Shown: positions 1 through 8,747, counted from the first letter of the stretch. The stretch is 22,366 nucleotides of DNA from Streptomyces sp. NRRL WC-3618 (GCF_001280005.1 NZ_LGDW01000043.1:1-22366); one strand, 5' to 3'. Notes: generated by a model not told the origin, from the sequence alone. Made by a program: numbers and translations.

Positions 1-2247
1 CGCTTCCCCCCGCACGACCGCCAGTTCCGCCTCCACCCTGGCCCGTTCCACCCCTGCGCCCCCCAACTGCTTCTGCCGCTGCAGCAGTTCCGCCCGCCGC
101 CGCTGCGTATCCATCGCCCGCTGCTGCCGCTGCCCCACAAGCCGACCGCGTTCGTCGGTGATCCGCCGCTGCAACGCCGCCTTCTTCTGCTGGGCCTCGG
201 CCTCCGCCTGTTTGATCTCCGTCCGGTGCGCCACCCGGAGGGCGGCGATGTCGGCCTTGATCTGGGCCTTGGCCGCCGCCGGCGCCGTCGTGGGGGCGGA
301 CGCCCTCGCCCGGCGTTCCAGCCCCTGCCGCCAGTCGCTGAGGACGGCGGCGCGGGCCTCGCCGATGCCGGGTACCCGGATCCGCTGACCGGCGGGACCG
401 ACCAGGAACACCACGGACGGGTTGTGCGAGAAGTCCACGCCGATGAAGTCGGCCGCGCTGTGGATGCCCGCGTCCTGGAGCGCCTGCACCATCTTGCCGC
501 CCATGTTGCTGAGCGACCGCGCCTCGTCGATCGGCGTCCTGCGCAGCTTGTCCTGGATGTGCGCCCTGATCGCGGGCTCCAGCGCCTTGTCGATCCGCCG
601 CTGCTCCTTCGCCGCGAGCCCCACCAACTGCTGCTGGGCCTGGTCGGTACGACGGTTGAGGTCCATGGTGATACGGGCCTGGCCGTCGCGCAGCTCGATC
701 TGCAGAGCCTGAACACGCTGGTCCGAGGCCGTGTTGTCCTTGGCGAGGGCGTCGTCGAGGACGCGGATCTCCTTCTCCAGGCGCTGATGGGCGCTCGCCG
801 GGTCGGCCAGTTCACGGGAGCGCCGTTTCAGCTCACGCACCCTCGTGCGCGCCGCCCGGTACTCAGGGCGCCGGCGTCGCCCCCACCCGACCAGGGCGGC
901 GGCGGTGAGCAGGGCTACGCCCTGTGCCGCGGGCAGGGCGTCCACGGGCTGGGCCGCCGCGAGGACCAGCGCACCCGGCGCGGACGTACTGAGCAGCGCG
1001 CCGACGGCGGCGACCAGGTCACCGGCGCCGCGCCCGCCGAACCCGGGGAGTCCGGCGCCGACGGGCTGCGGTGCCGGGGACGGGGTGGACGGGGTGGACG
1101 CGGAGCCGGGGGCCGCGGTGGCGAGGCGCCCCGCCATCCAGACGGGCACCCCGGACGCGGGCGCCCCGGCCGCGGGCGGCGTCCAGGACGTGACCGTGGG
1201 CCGCCGCCCCGCCCCGTACCCACCCGCACCACCAGTCCCCCCTGCCCCTGCCCCAGCCCCAGCCCCGGCTCGCGTCGACCTCCGCTGCGCCGGGAGCCGC
1301 ACTGCGTCGGCGGTCAGGGGTGGCAGGGCGGACGCGGGCCTGCCGAGGAAGCCCTTGACCCGGCCGGCCACCTCCCGTACCCGCTGGTCCGGGTGGCTCA
1401 GCAGGACGGGCCAGGCCAGGGAGGCCGCCGGTTCCTTGAAGTCCGCCTCGGAGAGGATCAGGAACTCGCCGTGCCGGTCGTGGAGTTGGGTCCACAGGCC
1501 GGGGTCCGTGGCGACGGCGATGAGGGCCAGTTCGATGGTCCAGGCGGAGAAACGGTCCATGGCGGGGCCGAAGTCGGCGGCCGTACGGGAGGGCGACTGG
1601 TAGTTGCGGTGGCCGTTCTCGGTGGCCTGTTCGCCGCGCAGGGCGGGGACGTACATGCCGTCGTAGTCGACGAGGCGGAAGGTTCCGTCGGCGGCGACGA
1701 GGAGGTTGCCGTGCTGGAGGTCGCCGTGGGCGATGCCGTTCTGCTCCAGGTCGGCGGTCATGGCCAGGAAGCGGTCGGCGAGCGAGTGCAGGGCGGCCGG
1801 GTCGTGGAGGTTGCGTTCGATCCAGCTGATGAGTCCGGTGCCCTGGACCCAGGTCATCTTGACCGCCGGATACCACTCGCGGCCGACCAGTACGCCCTGC
1901 TCCAGGAAGTCGAAGCCGACCGGCCACGGCTGGGACATCCCGCTCGGGGCGAGTCCGCCGAGCGCCGAACTGATGGCGGCGTAGCGCCTGCCGAGCGTCG
2001 CGCTGTCCCGGGTGAAGCACTTCAGCGCGTACCGCTGCCCGCCGCGCGCCGTGATGGAGAAGACGCTGGCGAAGTTCCCGGAGATCGCCTTCGGACCCAG
2101 TACGGGGCTCTGCTGCACCGTGCCGAACTTCAACTCGGGATCCTGAAAGCACAGTTCGGGGTGCTGCAACGCCTCCGCGTAGTTCGCTCCCGTCGGGAAC
2201 CTCCGGGCCGAGCCGGTTCCGGGGGCACCGCCGGGGGACACCGCCAT
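1..2247 (-). CDS. HhH-containing, membrane-associated protein kinase-like protein (YegI/TerY-P triad type), C-terminus cut by window edge
   Basis: An open frame of 749 codons with no stop runs off the left edge; the ATG directly follows the TAG of the phosphatase gene. What I see: a kinase-like fold with a nucleotide-binding lysine in ALKCF (K76), a catalytic loop HGDLQHGN (D176, N181) and a metal site DYDG (D194-G197) in place of DFG. A Pro/Gly/Ala-rich linker follows (about 320-405), then two weak hydrophobic segments (about 411-456) ended by RRRR, a coiled-coil-like charged stretch, a helix-hairpin-helix region (about 570-645, containing VPGIGEAR at 625-632) and more coiled coil. From family knowledge, kinase plus HhH next to a PP2C and a vWA protein matches the TerY-P triad described around tellurite/Ter stress systems and E. 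coli YegI-YegK-YegL. Its likely role is to phosphorylate a partner, perhaps the vWA protein. The substrate is unknown. The end of the gene is outside the window. Confidence 0.85.
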   Translation of the reverse strand, partial: MAVSPGGAPGTGSARRFPTGANYAEALQHPELCFQDPELKFGTVQQSPVLGPKAISGNFASVFSITARGGQRYALKCFTRDSATLGRRYAAISSALGGLAPSGMSQPWPVGFDFLEQGVLVGREWYPAVKMTWVQGTGLISWIERNLHDPAALHSLADRFLAMTADLEQNGIAHGDLQHGNLLVAADGTFRLVDYDGMYVPALRGEQATENGHRNYQSPSRTAADFGPAMDRFSAWTIELALIAVATDPGLWTQLHDRHGEFLILSEADFKEPAASLAWPVLLSHPDQRVREVAGRVKGFLGRPASALPPLTADAVRLPAQRRSTRAGAGAGAGAGGTGGAGGYGAGRRPTVTSWTPPAAGAPASGVPVWMAGRLATAAPGSASTPSTPSPAPQPVGAGLPGFGGRGAGDLVAAVGALLSTSAPGALVLAAAQPVDALPAAQGVALLTAAALVGWGRRRRPEYRAARTRVRELKRRSRELADPASAHQRLEKEIRVLDDALAKDNTASDQRVQALQIELRDGQARITMDLNRRTDQAQQQLVGLAAKEQRRIDKALEPAIRAHIQDKLRRTPIDEARSLSNMGGKMVQALQDAGIHSAADFIGVDFSHNPSVVFLVGPAGQRIRVPGIGEARAAVLSDWRQGLERRARASAPTTAPAAAKAQIKADIAALRVAHRTEIKQAEAEAQQKKAALQRRITDERGRLVGQRQQRAMDTQRRRAELLQRQKQLGGAGVERARVEAELAVVRGEA

Positions 2248-3108
2248 CTACGCCTCCGCTCCCGCCCTCGTCCGGACGAGCGTCACGTCATCGTTGCGCA
2301 TCCGGCCGCGCGCCCGCTGGTCGTCCACCCAATCGGCGAAGTCCTGCCGGTCGAAGGAGTCGAAGGCAGGGAGCGCCACAATCCCGTTGCCGCCTACGTC
2401 AGTTGCCTGTGACAGCACCCAGGCCGCCAACGCGTCGGTGGTGAGGAGGAGTTCATCCCCCGGGAGCAGCTCGCCCCATGCCACCCGCATCCGCTCCGCG
2501 ACCAGCCGCACATCATGGTTCCGGCTCCCCAGGAGCTGCGGAGTGATCCCGAACTCCTCGACCGAGCGCACGGGGAAGGACTCGACCAGACGGCCGCCCC
2601 TCAGCTGGAACACACAGCTGTCGCCGAGGGCGAAGGCGAACCAGAACCAGTGGGTCGTGCCGTCGTCCAGGACGGTGGCCCGGATCTCGGCACCCAGCAC
2701 CGTGGCGAACGCGCCCTTTTCCAGGCCGGGTTGCTCGTACCAGGCGATGGGCCTGCCCTGGGTGGCGCGCTCGGCCTGGTAACGGGTGAGGAAGGCGTCC
2801 CAGTGCAGTGCGGAGCGTTCCATCAAGTCCCGTACGAACGTGCCGAGTTCCTGCCACCAGTCACCGGCGAGTCGCATGGACTCGACGGCGTCGCGGACCA
2901 GGAGCGTGGCCCAGTCGCGGGCGAGGAGGCTCTCCGAGGCGCCGTCGGACACCGCGACGTACAGCGACGCGACGGCCCGTCCGGCGCTGTCGACGCCCGC
3001 CTCTCCGGACTGCCAGGAGTACGCGGCGTCCTCGCACTCCTGCTCGCTGCTGCCCGCCTTCTGTGTCCACAACCACTGCGCCGACGGCAGCGCCGGGATG
3101 TCCCCCAT
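2248..3108 (-). CDS. PP2C-type serine/threonine protein phosphatase of the vWA/PP2C/kinase triad
   Basis: A 286-residue protein with the metal-binding and core motifs of PP2C phosphatases: E26-D27, VSDGAS (D55-G56), a KGAFATVLG strand (131-139), LGDS (161-164), TTD (223-225) and a closing RNDD (271-274). These aspartates normally hold two Mg/Mn ions that activate water for phosphoserine/phosphothreonine hydrolysis. It has no signal peptide or membrane segment, so it should be cytosolic. The ATG lies 2 bp after the stop of the vWA gene and the TAG abuts the ATG of the kinase, so translation of all three is probably coupled. Position and family suggest it reverses the kinase's phosphorylation (YegK-like). 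Tryptophan-rich stretches (W84-W85, and WFWF at 154-157) are typical of this divergent subfamily in my reading, though I cannot align it here. Confidence 0.88.
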   Translation of the reverse strand: MGDIPALPSAQWLWTQKAGSSEQECEDAAYSWQSGEAGVDSAGRAVASLYVAVSDGASESLLARDWATLLVRDAVESMRLAGDWWQELGTFVRDLMERSALHWDAFLTRYQAERATQGRPIAWYEQPGLEKGAFATVLGAEIRATVLDDGTTHWFWFAFALGDSCVFQLRGGRLVESFPVRSVEEFGITPQLLGSRNHDVRLVAERMRVAWGELLPGDELLLTTDALAAWVLSQATDVGGNGIVALPAFDSFDRQDFADWVDDQRARGRMRNDDVTLVRTRAGAEA

Positions 3109-3110
3109 GG

Positions 3111-3995
3111 TCAGCGCAGCTCCGTCGCGCGGGTGCCGATGTCGAGGAACTCCACGATGGAGACGATGTCTGCGTTGTAGACGAAGCCCCGGGTCGTCTC
3201 GCTGACGCGGTGGCCCTGCGAGGCGGCGTACGAGCGCATGTGGCTGGGCAGGACGCTGGACATCTGGAACAGCAACTTGGCGTAGGTGTCCGGCAGTTGC
3301 TCCTCACTGTCCGGGAAGGTGATGGGGGCGCCACCGCTGCCGGAGACGTGCAGGTTGAAGAGGAGGACCGGGCCGTCGGCGGTGGCGTGCGAGGCGAGGC
3401 CGATGGCCGCGCTGGTCGGGTCGCCGTCGGTGGACTCGCCGTCGGTGAGGTTGAGGACGATGGGCGGGAAGCCGCTGGGGTGCGCTTCGACCCAGTTGCC
3501 CACAAGGGTGTCCGCGTAGCCGAGGGCGCGGGTCATCGGTGTGCCGCCGTTCGTCACCGGGTCCATCCAGACCGGGAACTGCACGGTCGTCTCGACCAGC
3601 CCGCCGGCGCCGTCCGGCACCTTCTTGGTCCGGCTCTCCACTCTCGCCGGGTTGTTGGCGACCTCGCTCAGCGGAACGAGGTCGCGGCCGGCGAGGGTGC
3701 CCTGGTAGGCGGAGCCGACATGCTGGTGTCCGTAGCCAATCACGGCGACGTGGAAGTAGTCGCGTACGCCTTCTTCCTTGGCGCACTTGACCGACAGTTC
3801 CGTCAGCAGCCGGTTGATGGCGCCGGCCACCACCTCGGCCCGTGGCTGTGTGGTCTCACCGCTCTCCATGGGATCGCTCATGGACGCGGACTGGTCCACG
3901 AGGAAGATGAAGCACCCCGGGTTGGTCCGGCTGATTTCGGCGGTGTACGGCAACGGTCGGCCCCCGTTTTTTTCCTGTGCGGTCACTGCGGTCAC
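3111..3995 (-). CDS. vWA-domain protein, TerY/YegL-like, first gene of the triad
   Basis: A 294-residue cytosolic protein that is essentially one von Willebrand factor A domain. The metal-ion-dependent adhesion site is complete: DQSAS (D34, S36, S38), the threonine in GGTPM (T152) and the aspartate in LTDGES (D185). In TerY/YegL relatives this site coordinates Mg and mediates protein-protein contacts. Here the expected partners are the phosphatase and kinase immediately downstream. The start is a GTG at 3995. A second GTG three codons in (3986) lies in a 9-bp tandem duplication and could serve instead. AGGA near 4006-4009 is the only plausible ribosome site and lies rather far away. Codons 8-10 contain seven consecutive A on the coding strand, unusual in this GC-rich setting. 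Family assignment is firm; the biological stress it responds to is not shown by the sequence. Confidence 0.87.
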   Translation of the reverse strand: MTAVTAQEKNGGRPLPYTAEISRTNPGCFIFLVDQSASMSDPMESGETTQPRAEVVAGAINRLLTELSVKCAKEEGVRDYFHVAVIGYGHQHVGSAYQGTLAGRDLVPLSEVANNPARVESRTKKVPDGAGGLVETTVQFPVWMDPVTNGGTPMTRALGYADTLVGNWVEAHPSGFPPIVLNLTDGESTDGDPTSAAIGLASHATADGPVLLFNLHVSGSGGAPITFPDSEEQLPDTYAKLLFQMSSVLPSHMRSYAASQGHRVSETTRGFVYNADIVSIVEFLDIGTRATELR

Positions 3996-4241
3996 TGCGG
4001 ACGCCAGGTCCTGTCATCACGACAAGATCCGAGTCGTCACGACAAGACCTGAGGGGACAGCCGCGTCCGGCAACACGTCTTCACAGTCCGACCACTTGGC
4101 CCCCCAAGGAAGTTCACGGTACCGGATGACCAGCGACGCTATGGGTTCTACGCCAGTTTCTTCCCATTGCTTGTACGCCAGTTTCTGCCCATGGCTTGTA
4201 CGCCAGTTTCCTCCCCTCCCCCCAGGCCCTGTCGTGTCGGC
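3996..4241. promoter_or_regulatory. Intergenic region upstream of the triad, carrying a 25-bp tandem repeat
   Basis: This 246-bp stretch lies between the amidohydrolase stop and the vWA start, both on the minus strand. It must hold the triad promoter. I cannot identify -35/-10 boxes with confidence. Its main feature is the direct repeat listed at 4149-4215. I see no convincing gene; a 73-codon minus-strand frame across it overlaps the end of the amidohydrolase out of frame and is repeat-driven. Confidence 0.5.
4149..4215. repeat. Three tandem copies of a 25-bp unit containing TACGCCAGTTTC
   Basis: Units begin at 4149, 4174 and 4199. The first two share 22 of 25 bases, and the third keeps the first 12 bases plus a C-rich tail. 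On the minus strand, the sense of the downstream triad, the core reads GAAACTGGCGTA. The array is 150-220 bp upstream of the vWA start. A period of 25 bp is about 2.4 helical turns. It may be an iterated operator or simply an expanded repeat. Confidence 0.8.
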
Positions 4242-5501
4242 CTACGCCGAACTGCCGGGATGCCACAGGCCTTCCGCCGTGAGCCCCAGCAACTCGATCG
4301 CGTTCCCTCGGACGATCCGTTCCACGACCGCCGGGTCCAGGTGCCCCATCTGCCTCTCGCCCACCTCACGCGAACCGGGCCAAGTGGAGTCGGAGTGGGG
4401 GTAGTCGGTCTCGTAGAGCACGTTGCCGACGCCGATCGAGTCGAGGCTGCGCAGTCCGAAGGCGTCGTCGAAGAAGCAGCCGTAGACGTGGTCGGCGAAC
4501 AGTTCGGACGGCGGCCGGTGGACCTTGTCGGCGACGCCGCCCCAGCCCCGGTTCTCCTCCCAGACCACGTCCGCGCGCTCCAGGATGTACGGGATCCAGC
4601 CGATCTGGCCCTCCGCGTACATGATCTTCAGCTCCGGGAAGCGTTCGAACTTACCGCTCATCAGCCAGTCGACCATCGAGAAGCAGCAGTTGGCGAAGGT
4701 GATCGTGGAGCCGACGGCGGGCGGGGCGTCGGCGGACGTGGACGGCATCCGGCTCGACGAGCCGATGTGCATCGCGATGACCGTCCCCGTCTCGGCGCAC
4801 GCGGCGAGGAAGGGGTCCCAGTCGTCGCCGTGGACGGAGGGCAGGCCGAGGTGCGGGGGTATCTCGGAGAAGGCGACCGCGCGGACGCCGCGGGCCGCGT
4901 TGCGCCGGACCTCGGCCGCGGCCAACTCCGCGTCCCAGAGCGGGATGAGGGTGAGGGGGATGAGGCGGCCGTGCGCCTGGGGGCCGCACCACTCCTCCAC
5001 CATCCAGTCGTTGTACGCGCGCACGCCGAGCAGCCCGAGTTCGTGGTCCTCGGCCTCGGTGAAGGTCTGGCCGCAGAAGCGCGGGAAGGTCGGGAAGCAG
5101 ACGGCGGACTGGACGTGGTTGATGTCCATGTCGGCCAGTCGGTGCGGGACGTCGTAGGAACCGGGGCGCATCTGCTCGTAGGTGATGATCTCGAGCTTGA
5201 TCTCGTCGCGGTCGTAGCCGACGGCGGTGTCGAGGCGGGTGAGGGGGCGGCGCAGGTTCTCGTAGATCCACCAGTCGCCGATCGGGCCGTCGTCACCCGG
5301 TTCGCCCATGACGGGCTTGAAGCGGCCGCCGAGGAAGGACATCTCCTTCAGGGGCGCGCGGACCACGCGGGGGCCGATGTCCAGGTACTTCTTCGGCAGC
5401 CGGTCCTGCCAGACGCCGGGGGGCTCCACCGTGTGGTCGTCCACCGAGATGATCTTCGGAAAGGTGCTGGTCGTCTCCGTACTCTCCACAGTCGTCTCCA
5501 T
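4242..5501 (-). CDS. Amidohydrolase-2 family metal-dependent hydrolase (ACMSD-like TIM barrel)
   Basis: The protein is 419 residues from ATG 5501 (422 from GTG 5510). Family hallmarks in order: an N-terminal metal motif SVDDHTVEP (D21, H23), a strand MHIGSSS carrying the central histidine (H245), YAEGQIGW (from residue 295) and ETDYPHSDS (D366) near the C-terminus. This pattern is amidohydrolase_2/COG2159, whose members hydrolyse or decarboxylate carboxylated cyclic substrates using one Zn-like ion. It has no signal peptide, so it should be cytosolic. I prefer the ATG because a good leaderless promoter ends 7 nt before it (CTGACG, 17 bp, TACCGT). The palindrome over that -35 is nearly identical to one in the acyl-CoA ligase/thiolase promoter, so it probably acts in the same CoA-linked catabolic pathway. 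The substrate is unknown. Such amidohydrolases commonly accompany lipid-transfer thiolases in actinobacteria. Confidence 0.88.
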   Translation of the reverse strand: METTVESTETTSTFPKIISVDDHTVEPPGVWQDRLPKKYLDIGPRVVRAPLKEMSFLGGRFKPVMGEPGDDGPIGDWWIYENLRRPLTRLDTAVGYDRDEIKLEIITYEQMRPGSYDVPHRLADMDINHVQSAVCFPTFPRFCGQTFTEAEDHELGLLGVRAYNDWMVEEWCGPQAHGRLIPLTLIPLWDAELAAAEVRRNAARGVRAVAFSEIPPHLGLPSVHGDDWDPFLAACAETGTVIAMHIGSSSRMPSTSADAPPAVGSTITFANCCFSMVDWLMSGKFERFPELKIMYAEGQIGWIPYILERADVVWEENRGWGGVADKVHRPPSELFADHVYGCFFDDAFGLRSLDSIGVGNVLYETDYPHSDSTWPGSREVGERQMGHLDPAVVERIVRGNAIELLGLTAEGLWHPGSSA

Positions 5502-5508
5502 AACAGGC

Positions 5509-5537
5509 ACGGTAGCGCCGATCTGACGGACCGTCAG
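5509..5537 (-). promoter_or_regulatory. Leaderless promoter of the amidohydrolase: -35 CTGACG, 17-bp spacer, -10 TACCGT
   Basis: On the minus strand CTGACG occupies 5537-5532 and TACCGT 5514-5509. The ATG at 5501 follows 7 nt later, which fits transcription starting at the A of the start codon. There is no Shine-Dalgarno before either possible start, consistent with a leaderless message. Confidence 0.55.
5523..5537. promoter_or_regulatory. Operator O1: perfect palindrome CTGACGGACCGTCAG
   Basis: Seven-base arms around one central A. The site covers the proposed -35 of the amidohydrolase, so a bound protein would repress. It differs at one base of 15 from the site at 13652-13666. The size and symmetry suit a TetR-family dimer, but no such regulator is encoded in this window. 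Confidence 0.65.
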
Positions 5538-5702
5538 CTATGTTGTCGTGCCCCCCTTTCCGTGGAACCCCGTGCGAAGACCGTGTGAGGACCCTGTAAT
5601 ACCTCGTGTGCCGACCTGTGATCACTGTCTCCAGAGCTGACGCACATGCCAAGAACAAGGCAAACTGACGTCCTGTGTCTTGAAGTTCGGCAGGGAGCGG
5701 TG

Positions 5703-8700
5703 ATGGGTGACAAACCGGCTGTACCGCGGGTGCCGGCACAGCGGGATCCGAGGGATACGCCGGTCATGTCCCCGGCGGACTCTCCGGCTGATTCCTCGGC
5801 GGCGCTGCGCTTCAGCGTGCTCGGTCCGGTACGGGCCTGGCGCGACGAGACGCCGCTGCCCACCGGCTCCCCGCAGCAACGGGCGCTGCTCGCGGCGCTG
5901 TTGCTGCGCGAGGGCCGCACGGCGACGGCGGCCGAGTTGATCGACGCGCTGTGGGGCGAGGAACCGCCGTCGCAGGCGCTGGCGGCGGTACGGACGTACG
6001 CCTCGCGCCTGCGGAAGGTGCTGGGCGCCTGGGTGCTGGTGAGCGACTCCGGCGGATACGCGATCGGCTCGCTCGCGGAGGGCGCGCTGGACCTGACGGT
6101 GGCGCAGGAACTGGCCACGGAGGCGGAGAAGGCCAGGAGCGCCGGGGAGTTGCGCCACGCCCGGGACGTCCTCAACCAGGCACTCGACCTGTGGGACGGC
6201 AAGCCGCTGGCGGGGGTCCCGGGACCGTACGCGGAAGGACAGCGTGCCCGGTTGGAGGAGTGGCTCCTCCAACTCCTCGAATCTCGGCTCGACATGGACC
6301 TCGAACAGGGCTGTCACGCCGAGTCGGTCGGCGAGTTGACCGCCCTCACGGCCGAGCATCCCCTGCGTGAGCGGCTGCGCGAACTGCTGATGCTGGCGCT
6401 GTACCGCAGCGGTCGGCAGGCCGAGGCCCTGGCGGTGTACGCGGACACGCGCCGCCTGCTCGCCGACGAACTCGGCGTCGATCCCCGTCCCGGCCTCAAG
6501 GAGTTGCAGCAGCGCATCCTCCAGGCGGACCCGGGACTCGCCGAGCCCTCCGCCCCGCTCGCCCCCGAACCGGCGCCCGCACCGGTGCGGCCCGCGCAAC
6601 TCCCCGCGACGGTCCCGGACTTCACGGGCCGCGCCGCCTTCGTCTCCGAGCTGAGCAAGGTCCTGTCGTCCGCCTCGTCGGCATCCTCGGCGCAGGGCAG
6701 AGTGATGGCGGTGTCCGCGCTGGCCGGTATCGGCGGCGTGGGCAAGACGACGCTCGCCGTGCATGTGGCCCACCAGGCCCGATCAGCCTTCCCCGACGGG
6801 CAGTTGTACATCGACCTCCAGGGCGCCGGCACCCAGGTGGCAGACCCGGAGACCGTCCTCGGCGCCTTCCTGCGCGCCCTCGGCACGGCCGACTCGGCGA
6901 TCCCGGACTCGCTGGAGGAGCGCGCGGCCCTGTACCGCTCCGTGCTGGACGGCCGCCGGGTCCTGGTACTGCTGGACAACGCCCGCGACGCCGCCCAGGT
7001 ACGTCCGCTGCTGCCCGGCACGGAGGGCTGCGCGGCCCTGGTGACCTCCCGGGTACGGATGGTGGACCTGGCCGGCGCCCACCTCGTCGACCTCGACGTC
7101 ATGTCCCCCGAGGAGGCGCTCCAGCTGTTCACGAAGATCGTGGGCGAGGAGCGGGTCGCCGCGGAACGCAAGGCCGCCCTCGATGTGGTCGCGGCCTGCG
7201 GTTTCCTGCCGCTGGCGATCAGGATCGCGGCGTCCCGGCTGGCGGCGCGCAGAACGTGGACGGTGTCCGTCCTGGCGGAGAAGCTGGGCGACGAACGTCG
7301 GCGCCTGGACGAACTCCAGGCCGGCGACCTCGCCGTGAAGGCGACCTTCGAACTCGGCTACGGCGCCCTGGACGGCCAACAGGCCCGCGCCTTCCGGCTC
7401 CTGGGCCTCGCGGACGGCCCCGACATCTCGCTCGCGGCGGCAGCGGCCGTACTGGACCTGCCGGTCGACGACGCCGAGGAGGTCCTGGAGTCGCTGGTCG
7501 ACACCTCGCTGCTGGAATCGGCGGCGCCCGGCCGCTACCGGTACCACGACCTCGTACGACTCTACGCGCGTTCATGCGCCGAACGGGACGAACACCCGCC
7601 CGGTGAGCGGGAGTCGGCGATGTCCCGGCTGCTGGACTTCTACCTCGCGACGGTCGCCGCGACCTACCGCGTCCAGCGCCCCGAGGACAAGCTCGTCGAC
7701 CACCTCGAGTACGCCGAGTATCCCGGGCTGACGTTCGCCGACAGTCACGCCGCGCAGGACTGGGTGCACGCGGAGGCGGTGTGCGTGCTGGCCTGCGTAC
7801 GGCAGTCCGCGACCCGGCCGCACACGCTGCGCCGCGCCGCCGACGTGCTGTGGGCGGCGGTCGAACTGGCCGAGTCCGGCACCAACTCCAGGGAGTACGA
7901 GGCGGTCGCGGCGACCGTGCGGGACGCCGCGCGGGCGGCAGGGTGCCGACGTACCGAGGCGCGCGCCCTGACGACGCTGGCCTTCGTGCACCACGTCTCC
8001 GGGAGCCTCTTCGACGCGGCCGTCCAGGAGTCGGAGCGGGCAACGGAGTTGGCGCTCGCGGCGGACGACCAGTACACGGCCTGCTGGTCGTCCAACATCA
8101 GCGGAGTCGTCGCCCTCTACCAGAGCCGGCACGACGCGGGCGAGGCCCACTTCACCCGCGCCATCGAGAGCTACCGCGCCTTCGCCGACCGCCCCGGTGA
8201 GGCGAGCGCCCTGTGCAACCTGTCCCGCATCCACCTCGCCACGGGCCGCACCGACAGCGCGGTCGCCCTCGCCCAGCAGGGCACGGCGATGTACGACGCG
8301 ATGGGCCACACCGTACGAGGGGCCAACGGCCGTTACGCGCTCGGCCTGGCGCTCACCCAGAGCGGCCAGTTGACGGAGGCCGCCGGTCATCTCGACGAAG
8401 CGCTACGGGTGTTCAGGGACAGCAGGCAGCGCCTGTGGGAGGGCATGACCCTCTTCCGTCTCGCCGAGGTCGACCTCGCCGCCGCCCGCTCCGCCCGTGC
8501 TGCGGCCAACGCCGAGCAGGCGCTGACGGTACTGCGCGGCATCGGCGGCGAGTGGCGACGGGGCAACGTACTCACGGTCCTGGGGCGGGCGTTGCACGGC
8601 GTAGGCCAGCTGGACCGGGCCCAGGTGTGCTGGCAGGACGCGCTCGCCGTCTTCGAGTCGCTGGGGGCGCCGGAGGCGGAGGCGGTGCGGGATCTGCTGG

Positions 8701-8726
8701 GGCGGGCGACGCGTACGAGCTGCTGA
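5703..8726 (+). CDS. afsR: AfsR: SARP-type global regulator with NB-ARC ATPase and TPR domains
   Basis: A 1007-residue regulator, close to the usual AfsR length of about 1000. Domains in order: OmpR-like winged helix (about 36-112), bacterial transcriptional activator domain (about 131-273), Pro/Ala linker, NB-ARC-type NTPase with Walker A GIGGVGKTT (342-350) and Walker B VLVLLDNA (420-427), then helical TPR repeats to the end (about 600-1007). Long stretches match AfsR of S. coelicolor as I remember it, e.g. TGSPQQRALLAALLLREG. AfsR integrates phosphorylation by AfsK-type kinases and activates afsS and thereby secondary metabolism. The small gene downstream is AfsS-like, which supports orthology rather than one of the many paralogues. 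I chose ATG 5703 because AGGGAG sits 5 nt before it. An in-frame ATG at 5646 has no ribosome site. It is divergent from the amidohydrolase, with about 200 bp between them. Confidence 0.87.
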   Translation: MGDKPAVPRVPAQRDPRDTPVMSPADSPADSSAALRFSVLGPVRAWRDETPLPTGSPQQRALLAALLLREGRTATAAELIDALWGEEPPSQALAAVRTYASRLRKVLGAWVLVSDSGGYAIGSLAEGALDLTVAQELATEAEKARSAGELRHARDVLNQALDLWDGKPLAGVPGPYAEGQRARLEEWLLQLLESRLDMDLEQGCHAESVGELTALTAEHPLRERLRELLMLALYRSGRQAEALAVYADTRRLLADELGVDPRPGLKELQQRILQADPGLAEPSAPLAPEPAPAPVRPAQLPATVPDFTGRAAFVSELSKVLSSASSASSAQGRVMAVSALAGIGGVGKTTLAVHVAHQARSAFPDGQLYIDLQGAGTQVADPETVLGAFLRALGTADSAIPDSLEERAALYRSVLDGRRVLVLLDNARDAAQVRPLLPGTEGCAALVTSRVRMVDLAGAHLVDLDVMSPEEALQLFTKIVGEERVAAERKAALDVVAACGFLPLAIRIAASRLAARRTWTVSVLAEKLGDERRRLDELQAGDLAVKATFELGYGALDGQQARAFRLLGLADGPDISLAAAAAVLDLPVDDAEEVLESLVDTSLLESAAPGRYRYHDLVRLYARSCAERDEHPPGERESAMSRLLDFYLATVAATYRVQRPEDKLVDHLEYAEYPGLTFADSHAAQDWVHAEAVCVLACVRQSATRPHTLRRAADVLWAAVELAESGTNSREYEAVAATVRDAARAAGCRRTEARALTTLAFVHHVSGSLFDAAVQESERATELALAADDQYTACWSSNISGVVALYQSRHDAGEAHFTRAIESYRAFADRPGEASALCNLSRIHLATGRTDSAVALAQQGTAMYDAMGHTVRGANGRYALGLALTQSGQLTEAAGHLDEALRVFRDSRQRLWEGMTLFRLAEVDLAAARSARAAANAEQALTVLRGIGGEWRRGNVLTVLGRALHGVGQLDRAQVCWQDALAVFESLGAPEAEAVRDLLGRATRTSC

Positions 8727-8747
8727 AAGTCGCTCGGGCATACGGCG

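Noticed and set aside
1019..2152. A 377-codon minus-strand frame
   Set aside because: It is in a different frame from the kinase motifs and consists of Arg/Pro-rich shadow sequence.
226..2412. A 728-codon plus-strand frame opposite the kinase gene
   Set aside because: It is an antisense frame kept open by GC bias; low-complexity Arg/Gly composition, no domain, no ribosome site, while the minus strand encodes clear kinase motifs.
4167..5588. Long plus-strand frame over the amidohydrolase
   Set aside because: Antisense shadow; the opposite strand carries the metal-binding motifs of a known family.
5646..5702. Upstream in-frame ATG for afsR
   Set aside because: No ribosome site, and the extra 19 residues do not resemble AfsR; ATG 5703 has AGGGAG at good distance.
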